NCBI GenBank assembly: GCA_016281165.1 | Contig: JAEEIC010000045.1 | Coordinates: 1-6,874 of the forward strand | Length of the DNA stretch: 6,874 nt | Direction: 5' to 3' | Source: Bacillota bacterium | GTDB lineage: Bacteria > Bacillota > Clostridia > Peptostreptococcales > Anaerovoracaceae | Part shown: one piece after another, positions 1-5,881 of the stretch | Position numbering within the stretch: the first letter of the stretch is position 1 | Layout: every line of letters begins with the position of its first letter | Made by a program: the position numbers and the translations under genes | The notes under the pieces: generated by a model | Told to the model about the DNA's origin: nothing | The model's input: only the letters and a program-made list of their open reading frames with translations | The model's database searches: none

Positions 1-1063
1 CGTCAAGGTCCGCCCGGTCCCCGGGGCAGTTTCCGCTGAGCGGGCGGGAGGCGCCGCCGCGTTCTTCGCCTGCGTCTTCCGCCGGCAGGACGGCGAAGCA
101 GGTGGGACCGCTGCCGGAGAGCTGGACGGCGAGAGATCGCGGAGCCGCGGTCCTGAGCAGACCGAGCCTTTCCGCGATGGCGGGGCAGACTCTTAAGGCC
201 GGGGCTGTGAGCCCGTTCCCCATGTGCCGCGTCTTTGCGGCCAAGGTCTTCGCGGCGGTGAAGGCTTCGATGCTGCCGAAATACCCGTCTGCGCTGTTAC
301 GCGCGGCAGCCCTGTCCGCGCCGCCGGGCGCGGCAGTCAGCTCATCGGCGCCGTACTTCCTGTCCTCTCGGGCGGCGGGCCTGCTGTCTTTCGCTTTCGG
401 CCTGAAGTCTTCGGGCCTTAAGGCCTGGTAGACGGCCTTCGTCGAGACGCCGAAGGGCGAGGTGAGGAGCAAAAGGGCGCAGTCGACGGGTTCCGCCGGG
501 GCCAGCTCGGTGCCGGTGCCGCGGGCGACGGCGGCGAAGACGCCGTTCTGGGCCATGAGGCTGAAGGGCACGTCGCTCCCGAGCTTCGCCGCGGTCTCAA
601 GAAGGGCGGCGGGAAGCTGCGAGGGCGGGGCGCAGTCCGGAGCAGTCTCCCTGCTTTCCGCGCCTTCCTTCTCTTCGGGCAGTATGCCCCAGAGGCGGGC
701 GAGGGCGGTGATGACGGCCGCTCCGTCGGCGGAGCCTCCGGCAAGACCGGCGGCGACGGGGATGCGCTTCTCGACCTTGATCTTTGCGTGTCCCGAAAGG
801 GCGGGGCGGAAGGTCTCGCGCATCAAAACGGCGGCCCTGTAGGCGAGGTTGCCTCCGTCCGCGGGCAGGTCGGGCCGTCCCGGGTCCAAAGAGACGGTAA
901 AGCCTTCTTCCTGCGGCCTTTCCTCCCAGCTCACAGAAACGTCGTCCGCGAGGTCTATGGCCTGCATGAAGCTCTCTATCTCGTGGTAGCCGCCGGGCAG
1001 CTTCCCCAGTATGTTAAGTATCATATTGACCTTGGCATAGGCCTTTACGCCGGCGCTCTTCAT
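1..1063 (-). CDS. ispE: 4-diphosphocytidyl-2-C-methyl-D-erythritol kinase, C-terminus cut by window edge
   Basis: IspE is the cytoplasmic GHMP-family kinase that phosphorylates the 2-hydroxyl of CDP-methylerythritol with ATP in the non-mevalonate isoprenoid pathway. I translated the frame by hand: it is open from ATG 1063 to the left edge, giving 354 residues with no stop. Visible hallmarks are the N-terminal AYAKVN (Lys11 matches the conserved active-site Lys) and GGYHEIES; the glycine-rich ATP loop IPVAAGLAGGSADGAA at residues 101-116; GSDVPF at 162-167, whose Asp164 matches the catalytic Asp; and the GHMP C-terminal motif SGSGPT at 316-321. An in-frame TAA two codons upstream fixes ATG 1063 as the only ATG start. 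The gene lies 17 bp downstream of the DUF4177 gene and is probably cotranscribed with it. It is odd in length: the family is usually about 280-300 residues, and the excess comes from hydrophilic insertions near residues 130-150 and 216-258. The identification is firm; the true C-terminus is not visible. Confidence 0.95.
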   Translation of the reverse strand, partial: MKSAGVKAYAKVNMILNILGKLPGGYHEIESFMQAIDLADDVSVSWEERPQEEGFTVSLDPGRPDLPADGGNLAYRAAVLMRETFRPALSGHAKIKVEKRIPVAAGLAGGSADGAAVITALARLWGILPEEKEGAESRETAPDCAPPSQLPAALLETAAKLGSDVPFSLMAQNGVFAAVARGTGTELAPAEPVDCALLLLTSPFGVSTKAVYQALRPEDFRPKAKDSRPAAREDRKYGADELTAAPGGADRAAARNSADGYFGSIEAFTAAKTLAAKTRHMGNGLTAPALRVCPAIAERLGLLRTAAPRSLAVQLSGSGPTCFAVLPAEDAGEERGGASRPLSGNCPGDRADLD

Positions 1064-1080
1064 GGCTTATCCGCGTCCCT

Positions 1081-1287
1081 TTATTCCCTGACTTCTTTCC
1101 TGAAGGTGAGGATGAAGGCGCCCTTTACCTGCAGCGAGGTCGCCATGTAGTCGTAGGTGACCAGCTCCCAGCCCTCGGCGGCTCTGGCGTTGATGAGCCC
1201 GTCCAGCTCGGCGGCGTCGGCCGGGCTGGCCTTGTCGGAGAACCATTTGGCGCTGACGGTGAGTATCTCGGACTTGTATGTGTACAT
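1081..1287 (-). CDS. DUF4177 family small protein
   Basis: This 68-residue protein starts MYTYKSEIL and carries the family signature of a C-terminal 'LINARAAEGWELV' (residues 31-43) followed by two beta strands ending in AFILTFRKE. That layout (an N-terminal beta strand, a helix ending in an EGWELV turn, then beta hairpins) is characteristic of DUF4177, a widespread family of small cytoplasmic proteins without established function. No signal peptide or membrane segment is seen. ATG 1287 is supported by AAAGGGA (1293-1299, minus strand) with a 5-nt spacer. It is the first gene of a minus-strand unit with ispE 17 bp downstream and has a candidate promoter and a leader hairpin just upstream. A link to isoprenoid synthesis would rest on position only. 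Confidence 0.85.
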   Translation of the reverse strand: MYTYKSEILTVSAKWFSDKASPADAAELDGLINARAAEGWELVTYDYMATSLQVKGAFILTFRKEVRE

Positions 1288-1300
1288 CTTGATCCCTTTC

Positions 1301-1337
1301 CGGCGGGAGCCTGAGGCTTTCTTCTGTCATCCCGCCG
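1301..1337 (-). promoter_or_regulatory. 5' leader hairpin upstream of DUF4177
   Basis: CGGCGGGA (1301-1308) and TCCCGCCG (1330-1337) form a perfect 8-bp inverted repeat. It encloses a smaller one, AGCC-TGA-GGCT (1308-1318), sharing one base with the outer arm. If transcription starts about 7 nt after the candidate -10 at 1343-1348, the hairpin would sit at the very 5' end of the mRNA. Its lower stem would end next to the Shine-Dalgarno GGAAAGGGA. It could stabilise the message or modulate ribosome access. The structure is seen in the sequence; the role is inference. Confidence 0.4.
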
Positions 1338-1342
1338 CAATA

Positions 1343-1351
1343 ATAATAACA
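1343..1351 (-). promoter_or_regulatory. Candidate extended -10 promoter for DUF4177-ispE
   Basis: On the minus strand TGT-TATTAT forms an extended -10 (TGn plus a 5/6 match to TATAAT) inside the only AT-rich patch of this intergenic region. No good -35 is seen 17-18 bp upstream, which is tolerable for extended -10 promoters. The predicted start would be near 1336, giving a leader of about 50 nt. Confidence 0.4.
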
Positions 1352-1362
1352 CAAAAGCTTCA

Positions 1363-1391
1363 TTTAATCATCGCCGCTTATGTGTTAGAAT
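1363..1391 (+). promoter_or_regulatory. Candidate promoter for hslO operon
   Basis: TAGAAT at 1386-1391 (5/6 match to TATAAT) is preceded by TGT, giving an extended -10. TTTAAT at 1363-1368 is a weak -35 (3/6) with a 17-bp spacer. Transcription would start near 1398, leaving a leader of about 77 nt before the hslO ATG. The minus-strand promoter lies only about 40 bp away, so the two may compete or share a regulator. Confidence 0.45.
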
Positions 1392-1414
1392 ATCATGACT
1401 GATAATGCGGTCCG

Positions 1415-1428
1415 GGGCTGCGCAGCCC
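1415..1428 (+). repeat. 14-bp perfect palindrome in hslO leader
   Basis: GGGCTGCGCAGCCC is self-complementary across all 14 bases and lies about 24-37 bp downstream of the hslO -10. As DNA it could be an operator for a dimeric regulator. As RNA its centre must open into a loop, leaving a stem of about 5 bp. It lies between the promoter and the ribosome binding site, the usual place for a repressor site or a leader structure. Confidence 0.4.
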
Positions 1429-1460
1429 GAAGGCCCGCGAAACGAAGGAATATGACCCGA

Positions 1461-1468
1461 AAGGGGTG
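1461..1468 (+). promoter_or_regulatory. Ribosome binding site deciding the hslO start
   Basis: AAGGGGTG lies 6 nt before ATG 1475. A longer in-frame reading could begin at GTG 1466, but that codon is part of the Shine-Dalgarno itself. The only other purine run, GAAGGA at 1444-1449, is too far from it. ATG 1475 is therefore preferred. Confidence 0.7.
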
Positions 1469-1474
1469 ACAGAT

Positions 1475-2383
1475 ATGAGCAATACGATAATAGCGGTCGA
1501 CGAGAGCGGTTCCTACCGCCTTTATCTGACCATAACGACAGAAGCGGTGAGAGAAGCGGCCCGCATCCACGGCTGCACTCCCCTTGCCGCCGCGGCTCTG
1601 GGCCGCACATTGACGGGAGCCGGCATGATGGGGCTCATGCTCAAGTCGGATACCGACAGGCTCACCCTGCAGATCAAGGGCGACGGACCGGCGGAGCAGA
1701 TACTGGCCTGCGCCGATCCCGCCGGGCACGTCAAGGCGTACATAGCGGATCCGGCCGTGGACCTGCCCTTGAAGGAGAACGGCAAGCTCGACGTGGGCGG
1801 GGCCGTGGGGCAGGGGAGCCTCACCGTGATCAAGGATATGGGCATGAAGGAGCCCTACGTGGGGCGCATCGAGCTGGTGAGCGGCGAGATCGCCGAAGAC
1901 CTCACCCGGTACTTCACCGTCTCCGAGCAGCAGCCCTCCAGCGTGGCCCTGGGCGTGCGCTTCGGCGCTGACGGCGAGATATCCGCCGCCGGCGGCATGA
2001 TCATACAGGTCCTGCCGGGCGCGAGCGACGAATGCCTCACTGCTCTTGAGGACATGCTCTTCCTCATGGATTCCTTCACCCTCCTGGTGCAGGACGCAGC
2101 GGCCATGGAAGGGCCCGACAAGACGAAGAACCTCATGGATCTGATCTTCGGCCGCCTGCCCGAGCAGTTCAGGCCCCGCGTCCTCGAGGAAAAGGATATC
2201 GAGTGGCGCTGCGACTGCAGCCGCGAGAGGATGGAGGCCGCCCTGGTCTCCATAGGCAAAAACGACCTCATGAAGATCATCGAAGAAGACGGGCAGGCCG
2301 AGCTCACCTGCCAGTTCTGCAGAAAGAGCCGTCATTTTGACAAAAACGAGCTGATATCCCTGCTCGAGAGGGCTGTCAGCTGA
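1475..2383 (+). CDS. hslO: Hsp33 redox-regulated molecular chaperone
   Basis: This 302-residue protein matches Hsp33 in length and motifs. Hsp33 is a cytoplasmic holdase: when oxidative stress and heat together oxidise its zinc-binding cysteines, its C-terminal region unfolds and the chaperone binds unfolding client proteins. The N-terminal chaperone domain includes GRTLTGAGMMGLMLK, IKGDGPAEQI and the family signature YFTVSEQQPSSVALGV. The C-terminal redox switch is complete: Cys246-Asp-Cys248, then 30 residues, then Cys279-Gln-Phe-Cys282, matching the CxC(x27-32)CxxC zinc motif. The protein should thus be zinc-bound and redox-active. It begins a plus-strand operon; the DUF1934 gene follows after 13 bp. 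An extended -10 promoter and a 14-bp palindrome lie upstream. Confidence 0.97.
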   Translation: MSNTIIAVDESGSYRLYLTITTEAVREAARIHGCTPLAAAALGRTLTGAGMMGLMLKSDTDRLTLQIKGDGPAEQILACADPAGHVKAYIADPAVDLPLKENGKLDVGGAVGQGSLTVIKDMGMKEPYVGRIELVSGEIAEDLTRYFTVSEQQPSSVALGVRFGADGEISAAGGMIIQVLPGASDECLTALEDMLFLMDSFTLLVQDAAAMEGPDKTKNLMDLIFGRLPEQFRPRVLEEKDIEWRCDCSRERMEAALVSIGKNDLMKIIEEDGQAELTCQFCRKSRHFDKNELISLLERAVS

Positions 2384-2396
2384 GAAAGGAGCAGCC

Positions 2397-2861
2397 ATGA
2401 AAGACGTTATGCTCAGGATCACCGGCAAGGTCGTCAGCTACGAGAAGGGCCGGGAGATATCCGAGGACGTGATGGAATTCATCACCGAGGGCAAGATGCA
2501 GAGCCGCGGCCGCACCACCATGCTGGTATATCCGGAGATGGAGGAGAACGGGCTGGGCGAATATACCACCTACCTCACCGCCAGCCCCAACAGGGTGCGC
2601 ATCCGCAGGGAGAACGACAAGAACGAGCAGCAGACCGTGATGGAGTTCGAGAAGGGCAGGCGCTACAACGGTTACTACCTGACCCCCTACGGCCTCATGG
2701 ACATGGAGATGCTCACCAACAGCATCGAACCCTTCAAAAGCGGCGAGGGCGGCAAGACCCTCTCCATAGATTACAGCATGAGCCTCAAGGGCCTCACCGA
2801 GACCCGCAACAGGCTCGACATCGAGATACTTAAGGACTTTGAGGAGGCCGGACATGAATAA
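2397..2861 (+). CDS. DUF1934 (YwiB-type) beta-barrel protein
   Basis: This 154-residue protein fits DUF1934, whose B. subtilis member is YwiB, a calycin-like beta barrel of unknown function found mainly in Firmicutes. Recognisable parts are the early strand RITGKVVSYEKG, then TTMLVYPEMEENGLGEYTTYL (about residues 40-60), the VRIRREND turn, VMEFEKGRRYNGYYLTPYG (about 82-100) and a closing LSIDYSMSLKGL plus LDIEIL. No signal peptide or membrane segment is seen, so it is probably cytoplasmic. AAAGGAG (2385-2391) lies 5 nt before ATG 2397. The gene lies between hslO and the S41 protease gene and overlaps the latter by 8 bp, so translation of the two is likely coupled. Other members often neighbour unrelated genes, so position gives little on function. 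Confidence 0.85.
   Translation: MKDVMLRITGKVVSYEKGREISEDVMEFITEGKMQSRGRTTMLVYPEMEENGLGEYTTYLTASPNRVRIRRENDKNEQQTVMEFEKGRRYNGYYLTPYGLMDMEMLTNSIEPFKSGEGGKTLSIDYSMSLKGLTETRNRLDIEILKDFEEAGHE
2841..2847 (+). promoter_or_regulatory. Ribosome binding site for the S41 protease, inside the DUF1934 gene
   Basis: GAGGAGG, close to the ideal Shine-Dalgarno, lies 6 nt before ATG 2854 and within the last codons of the DUF1934 gene. It decides against the in-frame TTG at 2839, which has no such site and would add five residues (M/L-R-R-P-D). Confidence 0.8.
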
Positions 2862-4443
2862 CAGTCAGAGCAGGATGAAACGCGTAGCCAGGGTATTGGC
2901 CCTGCTGCTGGCCCTGGCCCTCATCGCCTCCAGCTGCTTCTATCTTCTGATGGCGGTGGGAGGCCTGCTGGGCTATGAGAGCGGCAGCGTCGCCTACGCG
3001 GCCGAGGGAGAGGAGCCCGATCCCCTGGCGATAGGGGAGGAAGACCAGTTCCGCCTCGACCTCCTGGAGGAGCTCCTCGTCTTCATAAGATCGACCTTTA
3101 AGGAAGACGTCGAATACAGCACCATGATAGAGGGCATGTACAACGGTCTCTTCGAGTCCCTTGACGACCCCTGGACCGAGTACTACTTCGCCGGGGACAG
3201 CACGGCCGACGTGCTCGAGGTCGAGCTCGACAACGAGTTCTACGGCGTGGGCGTCAGCTTCTCCAAGGACGAGAACGGTTTCCGCATCATGGGCATCACC
3301 GACGGCAGTCCCGCCCAGGAGGCCGGCATCACCGACGGCGGCTACATCGTGAGCGTGGACGGCGAGAGCGTAGAAGGCCTCGACACGACCCAGCTGGCCA
3401 TGAGGATCAGGGGAGAAGAGGGCACCAGCGTGACCCTGGGCATCTCCTACGCGGGCAAGCTGACCGAATACACCGTCGTCAGGCGCAAGATCAATCAGGC
3501 CAGCCTCACCTACAGGATGCTCGAGGACGGCATAGGCTACATCAACATCGACAGCTTCTCCGAGACCACCTCCGAGGAGTTCAGCGAGGCCAGGCTCTAT
3601 CTGCTCAATCAGGGCATGAACGGCCTCATAATCGACCTGCGCAGCAACGGCGGGGGCTACATCACCGAGGCCTGGAACATCGCCGACAGGCTCACCGGCA
3701 AGGGCGTCCTGGGCTACTATTTCCAGCAGGGCGAGGTCTACGAGACTATAAAGTCATATGACAACAAGGTGCGCAAGGTGCCCATCGTGCTCCTGGTCAA
3801 CGAGTTCACCGCCTCGGCCTCCGAGGCCCTGACCGCGGCTTTAAAGGAGAACGGCGTGGCCGTCGTGGTGGGCGAGGTCACCTACGGCAAGGGCGAGGCC
3901 CAGATACAGTACACGGTGAAGAACGGCGATGCCTTCAAGATCACCTTCATCACCTTTACCGGGCCTTCCCAGAACCCCATACACGGCAAGGGCATAGTCC
4001 CCGATTTCATGGTCTACAGCTACGGAGGCTATACGGCCAGCGAGGCCGCCGAGATCATGAACAGCATGGTGCCTCTCGACGAGAATGAGCGCTGCTACGA
4101 GGGAGACATGAGCCTCAACGTGCTGGCCGCCCAGCAGAGGCTGCAGTATCTGGGCTACGAGGTCGAAAGGACCGGCATCATGGACAAGGCGACCATGGAC
4201 GCCTTAAGGCAGGTGCAGAAGAGGGCCGGCTCGTATTCCTACGGCAATCTCGACAGCTTCACCATCAAGGCTCTCAGGGAGCAGTTCAACGCTCTTCTGG
4301 GCATAGACCGGGACGGCGAACATCCCGATACCCAGCTGCAGAAGGCGATGGATATCTTAAGGGACAACATGGACGTCAGGGCGAACGATCCCCTGCCCGC
4401 GGAGAGCGCGGAAGGCGAAGATCTTCAGAAAGCGGCGGACTGA
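2854..4443 (+). CDS. Exported S41 C-terminal processing protease with PDZ and peptidoglycan-binding domains
   Basis: This 529-residue protein has the CtpA/CtpB architecture, a serine protease with a Ser-Lys dyad that trims or degrades substrates outside the membrane. Residues 8-38 hold a basic N-terminus and a long hydrophobic segment, followed by a possible signal-peptidase site AYA-A (47-50). The PDZ domain spans about 128-212 (FYGVGV, then GSPAQEAGI). The S41 core follows, with LIIDLRSNGGGY and NEFTASASEAL. Ser321 is the expected nucleophile: Lys346 lies exactly 25 residues on and Gln350 four further, in TYGKGEAQ, the spacing known for CtpB and Prc. A PG_binding_1-like domain covers about 419-482 (LNVLAAQQRLQYLGYEVERTG), then an acidic tail. 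It is last in the hslO-DUF1934 operon. B. subtilis CtpB acts in sporulation signalling, but nothing here shows that role. A weak lipobox-like ASSC (Cys28) makes a lipoprotein possible but less likely. Confidence 0.95.
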   Translation: MNNSQSRMKRVARVLALLLALALIASSCFYLLMAVGGLLGYESGSVAYAAEGEEPDPLAIGEEDQFRLDLLEELLVFIRSTFKEDVEYSTMIEGMYNGLFESLDDPWTEYYFAGDSTADVLEVELDNEFYGVGVSFSKDENGFRIMGITDGSPAQEAGITDGGYIVSVDGESVEGLDTTQLAMRIRGEEGTSVTLGISYAGKLTEYTVVRRKINQASLTYRMLEDGIGYINIDSFSETTSEEFSEARLYLLNQGMNGLIIDLRSNGGGYITEAWNIADRLTGKGVLGYYFQQGEVYETIKSYDNKVRKVPIVLLVNEFTASASEALTAALKENGVAVVVGEVTYGKGEAQIQYTVKNGDAFKITFITFTGPSQNPIHGKGIVPDFMVYSYGGYTASEAAEIMNSMVPLDENERCYEGDMSLNVLAAQQRLQYLGYEVERTGIMDKATMDALRQVQKRAGSYSYGNLDSFTIKALREQFNALLGIDRDGEHPDTQLQKAMDILRDNMDVRANDPLPAESAEGEDLQKAAD

Positions 4444-4450
4444 GCGGAGA

Positions 4451-4464
4451 GCGCCGCGTGGCGC
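4451..4464. repeat. Small hairpin just after the protease stop codon
   Basis: GCGCC-GCGT-GGCGC forms a 5-bp stem with a 4-nt loop 7 bp after the stop codon. No T-run follows, so it is not an intrinsic terminator by itself; it could protect the 3' end of the message or be incidental in GC-rich DNA. The rest of 4465-4536 holds nothing I recognise. Confidence 0.3.
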
Positions 4465-4536
4465 ATCGGGCATGGCGCGGGAGAGCCGGCGGTTTCCCCG
4501 TACATGGGCCTGAGCGCCGATAAAGCATGAAAGAAA

Positions 4537-4576
4537 AAGACCCCGAAAGCCTTGAAAACAAGGCGGCCGGGGTCTT
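4537..4576 (-). terminator. Intrinsic terminator of the alr transcript, possibly bidirectional
   Basis: AAGACCCCG (4537-4545) pairs with CGGGGTCTT (4568-4576), and inside it GCCTTG (4549-4554) pairs with CAAGGC (4559-4564) around a 4-nt loop. On the minus strand the hairpin is followed by TTTTTCTTTC, an excellent U-tract, so it ends the racemase transcript about 95 nt after the alr stop. On the plus strand the downstream sequence, TTATATCATTTG, is only moderately U-rich, so it may also serve the convergent hslO operon less efficiently. Confidence 0.88.
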
Positions 4577-4668
4577 ATATCATTTGTTATATAACATCGG
4601 ATTCATATCGGCCGGAGCCCGCGCGGAGCTTCCGATCCTCAGACCGGCCTGTACTCGTACCTGCCTGC
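4577..4668. other. 3' untranslated region of alr
   Basis: This gap lies between the terminator and the alr stop codon. It starts with an AT-rich patch containing the inverted repeat TTATAT (4575-4580) / ATATAA (4589-4594), then returns to GC-rich sequence. I see no gene, promoter or known RNA here. Confidence 0.4.
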
Positions 4669-5862
4669 TCAGTCCTTATCTTCCGCCTCCCGGGATCCTC
4701 CGTCTTCCGCCGGAGCGATATAGAAGCGGGGCAGTCTCTCGCTGAGGCCGGTCACGATCACGTCGTACATGGTCCCGGTCTTCTCGCCCATCTCGTCGGC
4801 GGCGATCTCGAGATCCCCGCTCCTGCCGATGACGGTGACCTCGTCGAAGAGGGCGGCGCCGGGCACGTCCGTAAGATCGACCATCAGCTGGTCCATGCAG
4901 ACGAGGCCGATGAGCGGGGCTTTCATTCCCCTGATGATCACGCTGCCGTTGCCGCAGCCCCAGTTCCTGGGGATGCCGTCGGCGTAGCCCAGGTTCACGG
5001 TGCCGATGACGCTCTCCCTTTCGGTCACGGCCGCCCGGTTATAACCTATCACCGTCCCCGCGGGGACGGTCTTTATATGCGAGATCAGGGCCTTGACGCT
5101 CAGGGCCGGCAGAAAACCGAAGCGCGGCGTCAGAGTGTCGGTGTAGCTGCCGAAGATGATCGCTCCGGTGCGGCAGAGCTGGTAGTGGGCGGAGGGCCTG
5201 GTCATGGTGCCGAAGCTGTTGCAGAGGCTGCAGACGGGCAGGGGGACCCCCGCGGCCAGGACCTTTTCCCTGAAGGAGGCGAAGCGCGCCTCCTGAAGGT
5301 CGGTATAGGCGTCGCTCTCCGGCCCCGCGCCGGTGCAGTCCGAAAAGTGGGACATGAGGCCCAAGAGCTCGAGGCCCTTGAGCCCGCTCACCGCCTTGAC
5401 GGTCTCCACGGAAGCCGGCTCCTCCGAGCGGAAGCCTATGCGGCCCATGCCGGTGTCGATCACGGCCATGACCTTCGCCCTGCGGCCTCTCTTGATAGCC
5501 GCCTCGGAGAGCTTTTCCGCGTATATCATGTCGGAGACGCCGCTGACCAGGTCAAGGTCCAGGACCTCTTCGATCTGGCCGGGCCAGACCAGGCTCAGGA
5601 CCAGTATCATGGCCTGAGGGGCGATCTTTCGTACCGCGGCCGCCTCCTCCACGGTGGCGACGGCGAAATTCCTGACGCCGTATCCGCTCATGAAGCTGAC
5701 GACGCGGTCCAGACCGTGTCCGTAGGCGTTGGCCTTGACGACGGCGCAGATCTCGCTCCCGGGGGAGAGGAAATCCTTTATGATGTCCAGATTGTGGGCG
5801 ACGGCCCCCAGATCGACCTCGATCCAGGCCGGGCGTCCTGAGGTCTTGCTTCCGGCGTTCAT
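4669..5862 (-). CDS. alr: Alanine racemase, downstream tandem copy
   Basis: This complete 397-residue PLP-dependent fold-III racemase is expected to interconvert L- and D-alanine in the cytoplasm for peptidoglycan. The TIM barrel comes first: VVKANAYGHG at 41-50, with Lys43 as the PLP Schiff-base lysine; MGRIGF at 139-144, with Arg141; SHF with His172; CNSF with Asn215-Ser216; and RTGAIIFG with Arg231, which contacts the pyridine nitrogen. The C-terminal beta domain holds GYNR with Tyr274 (the second catalytic base, Tyr265 in the Geobacillus enzyme), LGYADG (Tyr293) and CMDQ (Met323). Differences from the canonical enzyme are Ser212 at the usual His of HxANS and Glu375 at the inner-gate Tyr. 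ATG 5862 follows AAAGG (5870-5874, minus strand) with a 7-nt spacer. A paralog ends 19 bp upstream, so the two are probably cotranscribed and end at the shared terminator. Confidence 0.95.
   Translation of the reverse strand: MNAGSKTSGRPAWIEVDLGAVAHNLDIIKDFLSPGSEICAVVKANAYGHGLDRVVSFMSGYGVRNFAVATVEEAAAVRKIAPQAMILVLSLVWPGQIEEVLDLDLVSGVSDMIYAEKLSEAAIKRGRRAKVMAVIDTGMGRIGFRSEEPASVETVKAVSGLKGLELLGLMSHFSDCTGAGPESDAYTDLQEARFASFREKVLAAGVPLPVCSLCNSFGTMTRPSAHYQLCRTGAIIFGSYTDTLTPRFGFLPALSVKALISHIKTVPAGTVIGYNRAAVTERESVIGTVNLGYADGIPRNWGCGNGSVIIRGMKAPLIGLVCMDQLMVDLTDVPGAALFDEVTVIGRSGDLEIAADEMGEKTGTMYDVIVTGLSERLPRFYIAPAEDGGSREAEDKD
4960..4995 (-). repeat. 36-nt identity with the neighbouring alr copy
   Basis: Positions 4960-4995 are identical, base for base, to 6170-6205. 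The run encodes NLGYADGIPRNW, which holds a conserved active-site tyrosine. It is one of several long identical runs between the tandem racemase genes; another, about 30 nt, encodes the EMGEKTG region. The two copies lie 1210 bp apart in direct orientation. Confidence 0.85.
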
Positions 5863-5881
5863 ATCTCAGCCTTTCCGGGCT

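Noticed and set aside
102..842. Several plus- and minus-strand open frames of 65-126 codons in the first 850 bp
   Set aside because: All overlap the continuous minus-strand ispE frame, which carries every conserved kinase motif; these are shadows.
1466..1474. GTG start for hslO adding three residues
   Set aside because: The GTG is part of the Shine-Dalgarno of ATG 1475 and has no properly spaced ribosome site of its own.
1385..2428. 347-codon open frame on the minus strand opposite hslO
   Set aside because: It is antisense to a clear Hsp33 gene with all motifs; its His/Gly/Ala-rich translation resembles no family and is typical of shadow frames in GC-rich DNA.
2376..2855. 159-codon minus-strand open frame opposite the DUF1934 gene
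   Set aside because: It mirrors the DUF1934 gene almost exactly and has no domain or good ribosome site.
4527..4745. 72-codon plus-strand open frame starting MKEKDPESLENKAAG
   Set aside because: Its first codons are the terminator stem, it runs into the 3' end of alr on the opposite strand, and no ribosome site precedes it.
5570..5600. Palindromic TCTGGCC-G-GGCCAGA in both alr genes
   Set aside because: It encodes the conserved LVWPGQI segment and is explained by codon choice for conserved residues.
4552..5841. 429-codon open frame on the plus strand opposite the downstream alr
   Set aside because: It begins inside the terminator hairpin and runs antisense to the racemase gene; the translation is Asp/Gly/His-rich with no recognisable domain.
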